Source of the DNA: Rhodoferax aquaticus
GTDB lineage: Bacteria; Pseudomonadota; Gammaproteobacteria; Burkholderiales; Burkholderiaceae_C
Length of the DNA: 64,000 nucleotides
NCBI RefSeq assembly: GCF_006974105.1
Contig: NZ_CP036282.1
Span: forward strand, 4,402,001-4,466,000
Reading direction: 5' to 3'
Part shown: one piece after another, positions 16,822-25,577 of the stretch
Layout: each line of letters begins with the position of its first letter
How positions within the stretch are numbered: the first letter of the stretch is position 1
The notes under the pieces: generated by a model
Database searches by the model: none
What the model saw: the letters and a program-made list of their open reading frames with translations, nothing else
Told to the model about the DNA's origin: nothing
Position numbers and translations under genes: made by a program

Positions 16822-18000
16822 TTATGGCGCTCCACTGTGCTGGCGCGCACCCACGGTGGCCAAGCCTATGCCCAGCCCCGCGAACACCACCACGGCCAAA
16901 GCCAAGCCCGCTACACCCAGCTGCGCAATGAGCGCTGCAAACAAGGGCGGGCCCAAGGTAGAGCCTAAATTGCCCATTTGCGCTACCGCCCCGTTGGCGC
17001 GCGACTGCACCAAAGGCTCATGGCTCAAAAAAGGAATCAAGGCAAACGCTGAGCCCCCCGCGAGGCCCGCCATCAACATCAAGGCCATGGCAAACGGCGC
17101 AATGCTGAACCCCACCGCGCTGGCCAGCCACAGTGCCAGTGCCGACGCCCCCACAGCGCCCAAAGCCACACGCACCAAAACCAAGGGCGAGAGCCACAGC
17201 TGTGCCAACCAGCCCGCACAAAAATTGCCGGCAATGCTCATGAGCGGCAGCACCACCGCCAGCCACCCACGGTCAGCCCCGGCCAATTGCGGCAAAAAGG
17301 TCAGCAAGGCCACCGCCATGATGGTGTAACAGCTAAAGCACAGGCCCGGTAAGGCGGTGGCCCATTGCGTGTAAATCTGCACATGCTGGCGTGGCACGGC
17401 AGAAGGGTGGTGCCACTGGCGCACGCGCCCCAAGGGATCAGCGGGTACCAAGGCATAGGCCGCCAGCGCCATGAGCGCCATGCCCCCCGCATGCAGCCGC
17501 AAGAAACCGGGCAGCCCAAACTGGGCCAAGGCTGCAGCACCCACGGCTGCGGTGAGGGCAAAGGCCACACCCACAAAGGTGCTCCATAAGCCCATGGCAA
17601 TGGAGCGGTGGCGCGGCGCACAGCTCTGCGCAATGAGCGTGGGCGCGCTCACCACCACCGCCAAGTGCGAAGCCCCTTCAAGCACACGCGTCGCCCAAAA
17701 CCACCCATAGGGCGGCAACCACGATTGCACCAAGGCCAGCACCGCGCCCAAGCACAAACCTCCCAGCAGCAAACGCTTGTAGCCAATAGCATGGGCATAC
17801 AAGCCCACCGTCACCCCCGCCACCAGCCCCACCATGCCCACGGTGGACAAGACCAACCCCATCTGTGCAGGACTGACCGCGTACCACTCGCGCAGCGGGC
17901 TAAAGGCAAACGAAATTTTGGCGAACTGAATGGCGGCAAAAATGCCGCACAGCCACAGCACCAAGATGCGTGGCCAATGGGTAGTGTTGGAATGGGGCAT
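16822..18000 (-). CDS. MFS transporter
   Basis: Around 392 residues with 10-12 hydrophobic helices. Start at 18000 (MPHSNTTHWPRILVLWLCGIFAAIQFAKISFAF); the open frame extends to 18066 but those residues are not hydrophobic and look like leader sequence. The GYKRLLLGGLCLGAVLALVQS loop is MFS-like. No substrate can be assigned. It is tandem with and upstream of the asmA-type gene (82 bases between), and diverges from the GGDEF-EAL gene. Confidence 0.82.
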   Translation of the reverse strand: MPHSNTTHWPRILVLWLCGIFAAIQFAKISFAFSPLREWYAVSPAQMGLVLSTVGMVGLVAGVTVGLYAHAIGYKRLLLGGLCLGAVLALVQSWLPPYGWFWATRVLEGASHLAVVVSAPTLIAQSCAPRHRSIAMGLWSTFVGVAFALTAAVGAAALAQFGLPGFLRLHAGGMALMALAAYALVPADPLGRVRQWHHPSAVPRQHVQIYTQWATALPGLCFSCYTIMAVALLTFLPQLAGADRGWLAVVLPLMSIAGNFCAGWLAQLWLSPLVLVRVALGAVGASALALWLASAVGFSIAPFAMALMLMAGLAGGSAFALIPFLSHEPLVQSRANGAVAQMGNLGSTLGPPLFAALIAQLGVAGLALAVVVFAGLGIGLATVGARQHSGAP

Positions 18001-18111
18001 GGGCCGATGATCATAGGTGACTAAGCACCCGTACTCTTGAAAACGCATGGTGGTGAGCCGCGACAACTACGGGCACAATCCCCCCAATTGCAACCGTACA
18101 CCGAGGTGCTG

Positions 18112-20355
18112 ATGTTTGCTGCTTACGAGGTAGGCTCCTTTGCCATCGCCATCCTGGGGCTGGCATTCGCCGCGGTTTGGCTGAATGACCGAACCAACCG
18201 TGCTGCGCTGTACTGGTGCGTTGCGCACTTCTCGCTGGCGGCGTCCTCGTTCACTGGATTTCGGTACCAAGAAACCCAAAACCTGGGGTGGGTGGCCATC
18301 TCTACGGTGGGGACGATTGTGTTTTTGGTGTTCTTGTGGGCCGCCAACGCTGCCTTACGACAACAAGACACCACGCCCAAACAGTGGGCTCTCCATGGGC
18401 TGGCAATCACCTTGGGCTTGCTCTTGGCCTGGCTGCTTGGCGGACAGCCGTGGGGGCGCCTGTACGTGTTTTGCCTGTTGGTGTGGTCCTACGGTTACTC
18501 CGCCTACCTCTTTTTCTGGCAGCTCAAGATGCCCTGGGTTGCGGGTGCTTTTGCCATTCGCTGCCTGACCTACTTACCCAAGCTCGAAAACTTTGCGCCG
18601 TTTGCAGACCTGCCCATAGCCTCATGGGCCACGGTGTTGGGATGGCTCAGCAGTGTGTACTTGGGCACCGTGCTGATCCATGCAGCGGTGCAGCAATCGA
18701 GCCGGCGCTTAAACCAAGCGCTAAGGCATCTGCCACACGCCATCGTTGCCCAAAGAGCGGACAACTCTGTGGTGTTTTGCAATGAAGCTTTCTTGCGCTT
18801 GGCTAAGGCACCCCATATTCAGCAATTAAAAAACCACATGGACAACAACCCATGGGCGCTGCAGCTGATGCAATTGATTCAGTTCACCGCCACGCCTGTT
18901 CCCATGGGTAACACGCTCATCCGTGAGATCGAACTGTGTCCGCCTGAGGGCACCAGCTTCCCCGCCGAAATCACCTTTTCACACTTTGATGACTTTGGCA
19001 GCGCCGTGCGCATCACCCAAATCAGGGACTTGAGTGAGCGCAAAAACGCGGAGAACGCGCGCATCCGGCAGCTCACGACCGACGATCTCACGGGCTTGCC
19101 CAATCGCAATTACCTAGAGCAGCAGCTGCAAACTTCGCTCCATCTTTGCAAGGAAAACGGTGGCCAGTACGCCCTTCTGCTCATCGATGTGGACCACTTC
19201 AAACAACTCAACGATGCCTTTGGACATCGCCAAGGGGACGTGGTACTCAAGACCTTGGCGCAGCAGTTGCTGGCCCAATGCACCACTGACGAATTGCTGG
19301 TGCGCCTCGGCGGTGATGAGTTTGCTCTGCTCACGCAGGCAAGCTTGGCAACGGACCCACACAGCACGTGGGACAGCAGGGCACAAGCCCTGTGCCAAGC
19401 GCTCGTCCAGTCTGTTGACCAAGGCGATCTGAGCTTTCGCTTGGGCGTAAGCATTGGCGTAACCACGGTCAGTGCCACCAGCACCAGTGCACAAGACCTG
19501 CTGCAACAAGCGGAACTTGCCATGTACGAGGCAAAGAAACGGGGGCGCGGTTCGCACGTCTTTTTTGATGCCACCATGAACGACGCTTTGACCGACGCGC
19601 TGCGCCTAGAGGGGGCCTTGCACCAAGCAGTTCCCCAGGGCGAGTTGACATTGCATTACCAGCCCATCGTGGTGGCGGGCACTGCCAAGCTGCATAAGCT
19701 TGAGGCCTTGTTGCGCTGGACGAGTGCAAGCCTTGGACCTGTAAGCCCTGCGCGGTTTATTCCCATGGCCGAGCAAAGCACCTTGATTGTGGAGCTGGGC
19801 AACTGGGTCATCCACGAAGCCATGCGCCAACGCGCCGCTTGGCAGCAGCAAACCGCTCACCCGCCCATCATCAGCATCAACGTGTCGGCCCGCCAGTTTG
19901 CCCAAGAAAACTTTGTGCCCATGCTCCTGGCTGCCACCCAGCACCATGGCGTGCAGCCCAGCGCCTTTGAGCTGGAGCTCACCGAATACACCTTGGTGGC
20001 AGACAACCCGGCGATTGCTTTGCACCTGCAGGCTTTGCGTGCGTGTGGGTTCTCCATCTCCTTGGACGACTTTGGCACCGGCTACTCGTCCCTGAGCTAT
20101 CTGGCGCGCTTCAACCTGCACACGATCAAAATCGACCGCAGCTTCATCACCAACCTGGAAACCGATGCACGCAGCCAGGCCTTGGTCAAAGCCATCATCG
20201 CCATGGGGCACAGCTTGGGCTTGGCCGTGGTGGCAGAAGGTGTCGAAACGCCCGCACAGCAAGCGTTCTTGGTCGCGGAACAGTGCGATTACCTGCAGGG
20301 CTACCTATTCGGCCGCCCTGCCCCTGCCTCTACTTTCTTGGAGGAACACTCTTGA
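18112..20355 (+). CDS. Membrane GGDEF-EAL protein (c-di-GMP synthesis/breakdown)
   Basis: About 747 residues. Six to seven N-terminal membrane helices (to about residue 200) form a sensory module, then a PAS-like segment (ALRHLPHAIVAQRADNSVVFCNEAFLRLA), a GGDEF domain with intact RLGGDEFALL near residue 400 and an EAL domain with intact EALLRW near 530 plus NVSARQFAQ, LELTEYTL, LDDFGTGYSSLSYL and KIDRSF, all catalytic-type motifs. Either activity could dominate. The ATG at 18112 is chosen because the frame upstream is not hydrophobic. Its TGA (20353-20355) overlaps the ATG of the xylanase gene. Confidence 0.92.
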   Translation: MFAAYEVGSFAIAILGLAFAAVWLNDRTNRAALYWCVAHFSLAASSFTGFRYQETQNLGWVAISTVGTIVFLVFLWAANAALRQQDTTPKQWALHGLAITLGLLLAWLLGGQPWGRLYVFCLLVWSYGYSAYLFFWQLKMPWVAGAFAIRCLTYLPKLENFAPFADLPIASWATVLGWLSSVYLGTVLIHAAVQQSSRRLNQALRHLPHAIVAQRADNSVVFCNEAFLRLAKAPHIQQLKNHMDNNPWALQLMQLIQFTATPVPMGNTLIREIELCPPEGTSFPAEITFSHFDDFGSAVRITQIRDLSERKNAENARIRQLTTDDLTGLPNRNYLEQQLQTSLHLCKENGGQYALLLIDVDHFKQLNDAFGHRQGDVVLKTLAQQLLAQCTTDELLVRLGGDEFALLTQASLATDPHSTWDSRAQALCQALVQSVDQGDLSFRLGVSIGVTTVSATSTSAQDLLQQAELAMYEAKKRGRGSHVFFDATMNDALTDALRLEGALHQAVPQGELTLHYQPIVVAGTAKLHKLEALLRWTSASLGPVSPARFIPMAEQSTLIVELGNWVIHEAMRQRAAWQQQTAHPPIISINVSARQFAQENFVPMLLAATQHHGVQPSAFELELTEYTLVADNPAIALHLQALRACGFSISLDDFGTGYSSLSYLARFNLHTIKIDRSFITNLETDARSQALVKAIIAMGHSLGLAVVAEGVETPAQQAFLVAEQCDYLQGYLFGRPAPASTFLEEHS

Positions 20356-21422
20356 TGTCGATAGGTTCACTGCTCAGGTTTGCCGCCCTCGCCGCCATGG
20401 TCGTCGGCACCCCAGTGGCTGGGTCAGCGGAGAAGACGCCTGCCTCGCTCGCCCAGCGTTTTGCGGGGCATTTCAAAATTGGGGCGGCGGTGGAGCCTTG
20501 GCAGCTCACCGGCTCGGAAGCGCCGCTGCTGGCGCAGCAATTCAACAGCCTGACGGCCGAGAATGTGATGAAGCCCTCGCGCCTGCAGCCCAATGAAGGC
20601 GAATTCACCTTTGCCAAGGCCGACGCCATCGTCGCCTATGCCAAAGCCAAAGGCATGGCCGTGCGTGGCCACACCCTGCTGTGGCACCAGCGCACGCCCG
20701 ACTGGTTTTGGAAAGACGCGAGCGGCGAGCCGGCCACCCGTGAGCTGGTGTTGGCACGCCTGCAATCGCACATTGCCACTGTGGTGGGCCGCTACAAGAG
20801 CACCATTGGTGTGTGGGATGTGGTGAACGAAGTGGTTGACCCCAGCCAACCCGGTTGCCTGCGCGACAACGCGTGGCTGCGTGTGGTGGGGCCTGACTAT
20901 GTGGACTGGGCCTTCAGGTACGCACATGACGCAGACCCCAAGGCCAAACTGTTCATCAACGACTTTGCCACCACCCGCCACGACAAGCGCGCCTGCTTGG
21001 TCCAGGTGGTGCAAGGCCTCTTGGACCGTGGCGTGCCGGTGCACGGCGTGGGCCACCAAATGCATGTGTCGGTGTACGAGCCCACTGCACAAGAGGTTGA
21101 CGAGACCCTCAGCACCTTTGCCCACATGGGTTTGGGCAACCAAATCACCGAGCTGGACATGAGCCTGTACCCCCGGCGCGCCTATCTGCTAGACGACACC
21201 ATCGCCAACTTGCTGGAGCTACAGGCCCAGCGCTATGCCGAGCTGATGCAGGTGTTCTTGGCCCACCCTGAAATTGACAGCGTCACCTTTTGGGGCATCT
21301 CGGACGACCATACCCACCTGACCCAAGGACTGGAATGGTGGCGCCGCGAGAAGCCTCTGCTCTTTGACGACGAGCAAGAACCCAAAGCCGCCTTCTGGGA
21401 AGTGCTCAAGCTCGTGCCCTGA
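20355..21422 (+). CDS. Endo-1,4-beta-xylanase, glycoside hydrolase family 10, secreted
   Basis: Cleaves beta-1,4-xylan internally. About 355 residues with a signal peptide (LLRFAALAAMVVGTPVAGSA). GH10 marks: FKIGAAVEPWQL, NSLTAENVMKPSRLQPNEGEF, RGHTLLWHQRTPDWF, the acid/base glutamate in WDVVNEVVD (about residue 159), the nucleophile glutamate in ITELDMSLYP (about residue 265) and VTFWGISDDHTH. All catalytic residues are present, with no carbohydrate-binding module. The ATG shares one base with the stop of the GGDEF-EAL gene, implying translational coupling. Confidence 0.93.
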   Translation: MSIGSLLRFAALAAMVVGTPVAGSAEKTPASLAQRFAGHFKIGAAVEPWQLTGSEAPLLAQQFNSLTAENVMKPSRLQPNEGEFTFAKADAIVAYAKAKGMAVRGHTLLWHQRTPDWFWKDASGEPATRELVLARLQSHIATVVGRYKSTIGVWDVVNEVVDPSQPGCLRDNAWLRVVGPDYVDWAFRYAHDADPKAKLFINDFATTRHDKRACLVQVVQGLLDRGVPVHGVGHQMHVSVYEPTAQEVDETLSTFAHMGLGNQITELDMSLYPRRAYLLDDTIANLLELQAQRYAELMQVFLAHPEIDSVTFWGISDDHTHLTQGLEWWRREKPLLFDDEQEPKAAFWEVLKLVP

Positions 21423-21510
21423 ACCGCACTCAGCGCTGCTTGCCTGGGGTGCAGATGGCATCTGCCGGCACTTGCATAGATTGTTGAAGACTTGGTTTGC
21501 TTGGGTTTTG

Positions 21511-21870
21511 AACACCCACTCCCCCAGCCCCTCGCCCCGTCGGCGAGGGGAGCCTTTGAACTGCCGATTGGGTGGTTTTTCTCCGGCAAAAGGGCTACCC
21601 AAGCACCGTAGCCAACAGGGGTGGTCCACCACGGCCAGTGCATGCGGTTGTAGGGCCTCGGATGGGTGTGTGCGCCCCCACTGGCGTGCTTCGCCGCCAG
21701 CGTTGGCAAGCCAAAGTGCAGGAAGTACCTACAACAGCCTCGCACGCGCCGTGGCCAACCAACCCGTCGGCAACGCCACCCCTGTAGACGCGCATCCGGC
21801 GACCAATGCCCAAATTGGCAGTTCAAGGCTCCCCTCGCCGACGGGGCGAGGGGTTGGGGGAGTGGGTGTT
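21511..21870. repeat. Element with 62-base inverted arms
   Basis: Left arm 21511-21572 and right arm 21809-21870 are nearly perfect reverse complements (AACACCCACTCCCCCAGCCC at the left outer end, GGGTTGGGGGAGTGGGTGTT at the right). Each arm has its own hairpin core CCCCTCGCC-CCGTC-GGCGAGGGG. A 236-base centre separates them. The outward structure resembles a miniature inverted-repeat element or a REP/BIME-type pair; no flanking target duplication is evident. Confidence 0.8.
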
Positions 21871-22020
21871 AAAGAAACGCCCCCCGACCAACCCCACAAG
21901 CAGGCCGCAAAAAACAATAGCCCCCGCGCCGCACGCCTCCAAAAGCGAGGACAATCGCGCTTTGGCCGTTCGGCTTTTGCTGGCAAAAACAGTGCAAAAG
22001 CCGGCCAACGGACCGTATAA

Positions 22021-22076
22021 CGCTATACATTGAGTAGCTACCCACGCTTATTGCATGGGCGCTACAGCCCTATTTG
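22021..22076 (+). repeat. Dispersed repeat copy abutting the helicase start
   Basis: CGCTATACATTGAGTAGCTA then GCATGGGCGCTACAGCCC follows the same pattern as the other copies. It ends immediately before the ATG at 22078, so it occupies the leader and probably the ribosome-site region of the helicase gene. Confidence 0.6.
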
Positions 22077-22077
22077 C

Positions 22078-25000
22078 ATGGAAATTTCTTATCTACCGAA
22101 TGGTTTGTGGTTCGATCCACGCTCTTTGCAAAAGCTGGTGCCCGATGGCTACTGGACGCGCGGGCTAGGGCTGTACCGCAACCAAAAAGTACTGTCGATC
22201 GAGATTGACCCCGACGCGGGCCACTGGATCGTGCAAGGCGAGGTGCAAGGCACTGAGGCTGAGCCCTACGAGGTCCATGTAGAAACCGCCCTCACCCCCG
22301 ACAACCGCATCGCCTTTTGGGACTGCGAATGCAGCTGCGCCGTGGGCAGCGACTGCAAACACGGCGTGGCCCTCATGCTCAAGGCCGCTTACCACGGCCT
22401 GCAGGTGCTCAGCGAAGACGGCGGCGAGTTGCAACCCCGCGCGCAAGGCCTGCGCCACGGCCCCAGCCCCGAAGAGCTAGAAGCCAGCCGCCAAGCAGCC
22501 CAAGCCCGCGCCGATGAGGCCACCCGCCGCTTGGCCGAAGAAAAACTCATGGGCTGGCTAGACGCGCTGGACCAAGCTGGCGGTGCCGTCCCTGCCAACG
22601 CCCCCGTGCCCAGCGATGCGCGTGCGCGCGACAACATCAAACCCGAGCAGTACCTGTACCTGCTCACCATCCAAGGGGCGCAAACCCTGCGCCCCGTGCT
22701 CTACCTCGAGGCGGTGGTGGCCTACCCCAAAGTGACGGGCGGCTGGTCCAAGCCCAAGGCCATCAAAACCGCACCCTCCCCCGGGCAAGTGGTCTACGAC
22801 CGGGCGACCGACAACGACAAACAGGTGTTGCAGTTGCTGCGCGCCATGCCAGACGCCAATAACTACCGCTTTGGCTACACCTACTCGGCCCAGGCTGCGC
22901 TGCAAGGCACAGTGGGTGAAATCGCGCTCACCCTGGCGGCCAGCACGGGGCGCTTGTTTATGGACGACGGCAAAGGCAGCGCGGGCACCCAGGTGCAAAT
23001 GGGCCCGGTGCAAGAGCTGCTATGGCACTGGCAAGAGGTGCCTAGCCCCAACAGCCCCGAGCCCAACTGGACGCTGCGCGCACGCCTAGCCACTGGCAGC
23101 GCCAAGCTGTGTCTGAACAAGCCCCCCTATTACGTAGACGCCAACCACGGCGTGGTGGGTCTGGCCCAAGCGCCCGGTGTGTCCACCGCGCAGCTGCATG
23201 TGCTGCTGCACGCGCCTGCGCTCAAACCCTCGGCACTCAAAACCCACCAAGCCGCACTCATGGAGCGCTTGGGGCCCGTGCCGCTGCCGCCAGTGCTGGA
23301 CACCCTCATCACGCTCAAAGACGTGGTGCCCACCGCACGCCTGCACCTGCGCCCCAACCTACCCGAAGACGTGCCCGAGGTGGGCATGATTCAAGCCGAG
23401 CTGCGCTTTGACTACGCGGGCCATGTGGGCTGGTGGGCGGGCCACGGCAACACCGTGGTGCTAGAAAACGCGCAGGGCCGCTACCTGCTACACCGCGACA
23501 CCGCCGCCGAGCTCGACGCCGTCACACGCCTGTTCGACTTGGGCTTGCAAGCCGGTGACAACGGCGTGTTTGGCATTCCCGGCGACCAGGCCCAACATGC
23601 TTGGCTGCACTGGGCCGACACCGGCTACCAAGCCCTGCGTGACGCAGGCTTTGCCGTCTCGGTGGACGACACACTCACCGACTGGATCACCCATGCCGAC
23701 GCGCTGGATGTGCGCATGCGCCCCGAAGGCGAGGACGAGGCCACATCGCCCTGGTTTGAACTCTCACTGGGCATGGAGATCAACGGCCAGCGCCACAACA
23801 TCTTGCCGCTGCTGCCCGAGCTGATTGCGGCGGCCGCCAACAGCCCGCTGGACCCCGAGACCGGCCAGCCCCAAATTCCGCCCTATGTATACCTGCCCTC
23901 TAGCCTCAGCAAAGGCTTTTTGCGCCTGCCCACCGAGGCCTTGAAGCCGTGGATGGCGGCGCTTTTGGAAATGGTGGGCGAGCGCCCCAAAGACTTTGCC
24001 GCCGAGAGCTTGCGCCTAAACCGCCTAGACGCCATGCGCACCACGGCTTCCTTGGGCGAGGGCGCGCTGTGGGAGGGCGCCAGCGCCTTGCAGGCCATGG
24101 TCAAGCAGCTCGCGGGTGCCACCGCCCTGCCCGAGGTGCCCGTGCCTGCCAGCGTGCAAGCCAGCCTGCGCCCCTACCAGCAGCAAGGCCTGAACTGGCT
24201 GCAGTTTTTGCGCAGCCATGGCTTGGGTGGCATCTTGGCCGACGACATGGGCCTGGGCAAAACCCTGCAAACGCTAACCCATATCCAGGTGGAGAAAGAC
24301 GCAGGCCGCCTAACCGCCCCCGCGCTCATCATTGCGCCTGTGAGTTTGATGGGCAACTGGCTGCGCGAGGCCCAGCGCTTTTGCCCGCAGCTGCGCACCC
24401 TGGTCTTGCATGGCAAAGAGCGCCACACCGTGGCCGCCAACATGGCCGAGCACGACATTGTGATTGCGCCCTACTCCCTCTTGATGCGCGACCGCGAGCG
24501 CTGGCTAGAGACCCAGTGGCATATCGTGGTGCTGGACGAGGCGCAAAACATCAAAAACGCCAACACCAACGCCGCCCAAGTGGTGAACCAGCTGCAGGTG
24601 CGCCACCGCTTGTGCCTCTCGGGCACTCCCATTGAAAACCACTTGGGCGAAATTTGGAGCCTGTTCCACTTCCTGATGCCGGGATTCTTGGGCAGCCAAG
24701 CGCGGTTTAACCAGCTGTTTCGCACGCCCATTGAGCGCCAGGGCGAGCCGGAGCGCCTGGGCCAGCTGCGCGCCCGCATCACCCCCTTCATGCTGCGGCG
24801 AACCAAGGCCTTGGTGGCCCACGAGCTGCCCCCCAAGGTGGAAACCGTCATGCGCGTGGAGCTGCAAGGCCAGCAGGCCGACCTGTACGAAACCATTCGC
24901 TTAGGGATGGAAAAGTCGGTGCGTGAAGCACTCAACGCCAAGGGCTTGGCCAAGTCGCACATCACCATCTTGGACGCATTGATGAAACTGCGCCAAGTGT

Positions 25001-25569
25001 GCTGCGACCCGCAGCTGCTGGACATGCCCGCCGCACAAGCCGTGACCAGCTCGGCCAAGCTAGAGCAGCTGATGGACATGCTGCCCGAAATGATTGCCGA
25101 GGGGCGGCGCATTTTGCTGTTCTCGCAATTCACCGGCATGCTCAGCCGCATTGAACAAGAGCTCAAAAAGGCCGGGTTGCGCTGGACCAAGCTCACGGGC
25201 CAAACCCAAAAGCGCGAAGAGGCCATTGCCAGCTTTACCAGTGGCGAGGTGCCGCTGTTTCTGATCAGCCTCAAGGCTGGTGGCGTGGGCCTGAACCTGC
25301 CGCAGGCCGACACGGTGATCCACTTCGACCCCTGGTGGAACCCCGCCGCCGAAGCCCAGGCCACCGACCGCGCCCACCGCATTGGCCAAACCCAAAGCGT
25401 GTTTGTCTACAAGCTGGTAGCACAGGGCACGATTGAAGAGCGCATCTTGGACCTGCAAGAGCGCAAAGCCAGCTTGGCCGACAGCCTGTACAGCGGCGCC
25501 ACGGGGCGCAAGGAGCCCTTGTTTACCGAGAGCGACTTGGCAGAGTTGCTCAAACCCTTGAGCGACTAG
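22078..25569 (+). CDS. SNF2-family DNA helicase/translocase with SWIM zinc finger
   Basis: About 1163 residues. The SWIM finger is at residues 83-95 (CECSC then DCKHG). The SNF2 ATPase carries Walker A DDMGLGKTLQT near 718, LIIAPVSLMGNW, the DEAQ box VVLDEAQNIKN near 818, motif III LSGTPIENHLGEIWSLFHFL, and in the second RecA lobe LLFSQFTGML, FLISLKAGGVGLNLPQAD and ATDRAHRIGQ. Such proteins move along double-stranded DNA and are often linked to repair, transcription or phage defence. ATG at 22078 (MEISYLPNGL) is chosen; upstream residues come from the dispersed repeat. No defence partners adjoin, so the role is open. Confidence 0.92.
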   Translation: MEISYLPNGLWFDPRSLQKLVPDGYWTRGLGLYRNQKVLSIEIDPDAGHWIVQGEVQGTEAEPYEVHVETALTPDNRIAFWDCECSCAVGSDCKHGVALMLKAAYHGLQVLSEDGGELQPRAQGLRHGPSPEELEASRQAAQARADEATRRLAEEKLMGWLDALDQAGGAVPANAPVPSDARARDNIKPEQYLYLLTIQGAQTLRPVLYLEAVVAYPKVTGGWSKPKAIKTAPSPGQVVYDRATDNDKQVLQLLRAMPDANNYRFGYTYSAQAALQGTVGEIALTLAASTGRLFMDDGKGSAGTQVQMGPVQELLWHWQEVPSPNSPEPNWTLRARLATGSAKLCLNKPPYYVDANHGVVGLAQAPGVSTAQLHVLLHAPALKPSALKTHQAALMERLGPVPLPPVLDTLITLKDVVPTARLHLRPNLPEDVPEVGMIQAELRFDYAGHVGWWAGHGNTVVLENAQGRYLLHRDTAAELDAVTRLFDLGLQAGDNGVFGIPGDQAQHAWLHWADTGYQALRDAGFAVSVDDTLTDWITHADALDVRMRPEGEDEATSPWFELSLGMEINGQRHNILPLLPELIAAAANSPLDPETGQPQIPPYVYLPSSLSKGFLRLPTEALKPWMAALLEMVGERPKDFAAESLRLNRLDAMRTTASLGEGALWEGASALQAMVKQLAGATALPEVPVPASVQASLRPYQQQGLNWLQFLRSHGLGGILADDMGLGKTLQTLTHIQVEKDAGRLTAPALIIAPVSLMGNWLREAQRFCPQLRTLVLHGKERHTVAANMAEHDIVIAPYSLLMRDRERWLETQWHIVVLDEAQNIKNANTNAAQVVNQLQVRHRLCLSGTPIENHLGEIWSLFHFLMPGFLGSQARFNQLFRTPIERQGEPERLGQLRARITPFMLRRTKALVAHELPPKVETVMRVELQGQQADLYETIRLGMEKSVREALNAKGLAKSHITILDALMKLRQVCCDPQLLDMPAAQAVTSSAKLEQLMDMLPEMIAEGRRILLFSQFTGMLSRIEQELKKAGLRWTKLTGQTQKREEAIASFTSGEVPLFLISLKAGGVGLNLPQADTVIHFDPWWNPAAEAQATDRAHRIGQTQSVFVYKLVAQGTIEERILDLQERKASLADSLYSGATGRKEPLFTESDLAELLKPLSD

Positions 25570-25577
25570 GAGTTGCG

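Larger units (their letters stand above)
21423..22077. other. Intergenic stretch without a gene between xylanase and helicase
   Basis: 655 bases. It holds the inverted-arm element at 21511-21870, then an AT-richer segment and a dispersed-repeat copy abutting the helicase start. The open frames through it have no family resemblance and arise from the repeated GC-rich arms. Confidence 0.7.

Noticed and set aside
15601..16968. 455-codon plus-strand frame opposite the AsmA gene
   Set aside because: It is the mirror of a GC-rich gene with strong third-position bias, lacks family motifs and a ribosome site, and the AsmA protein on the other strand is clearly real.
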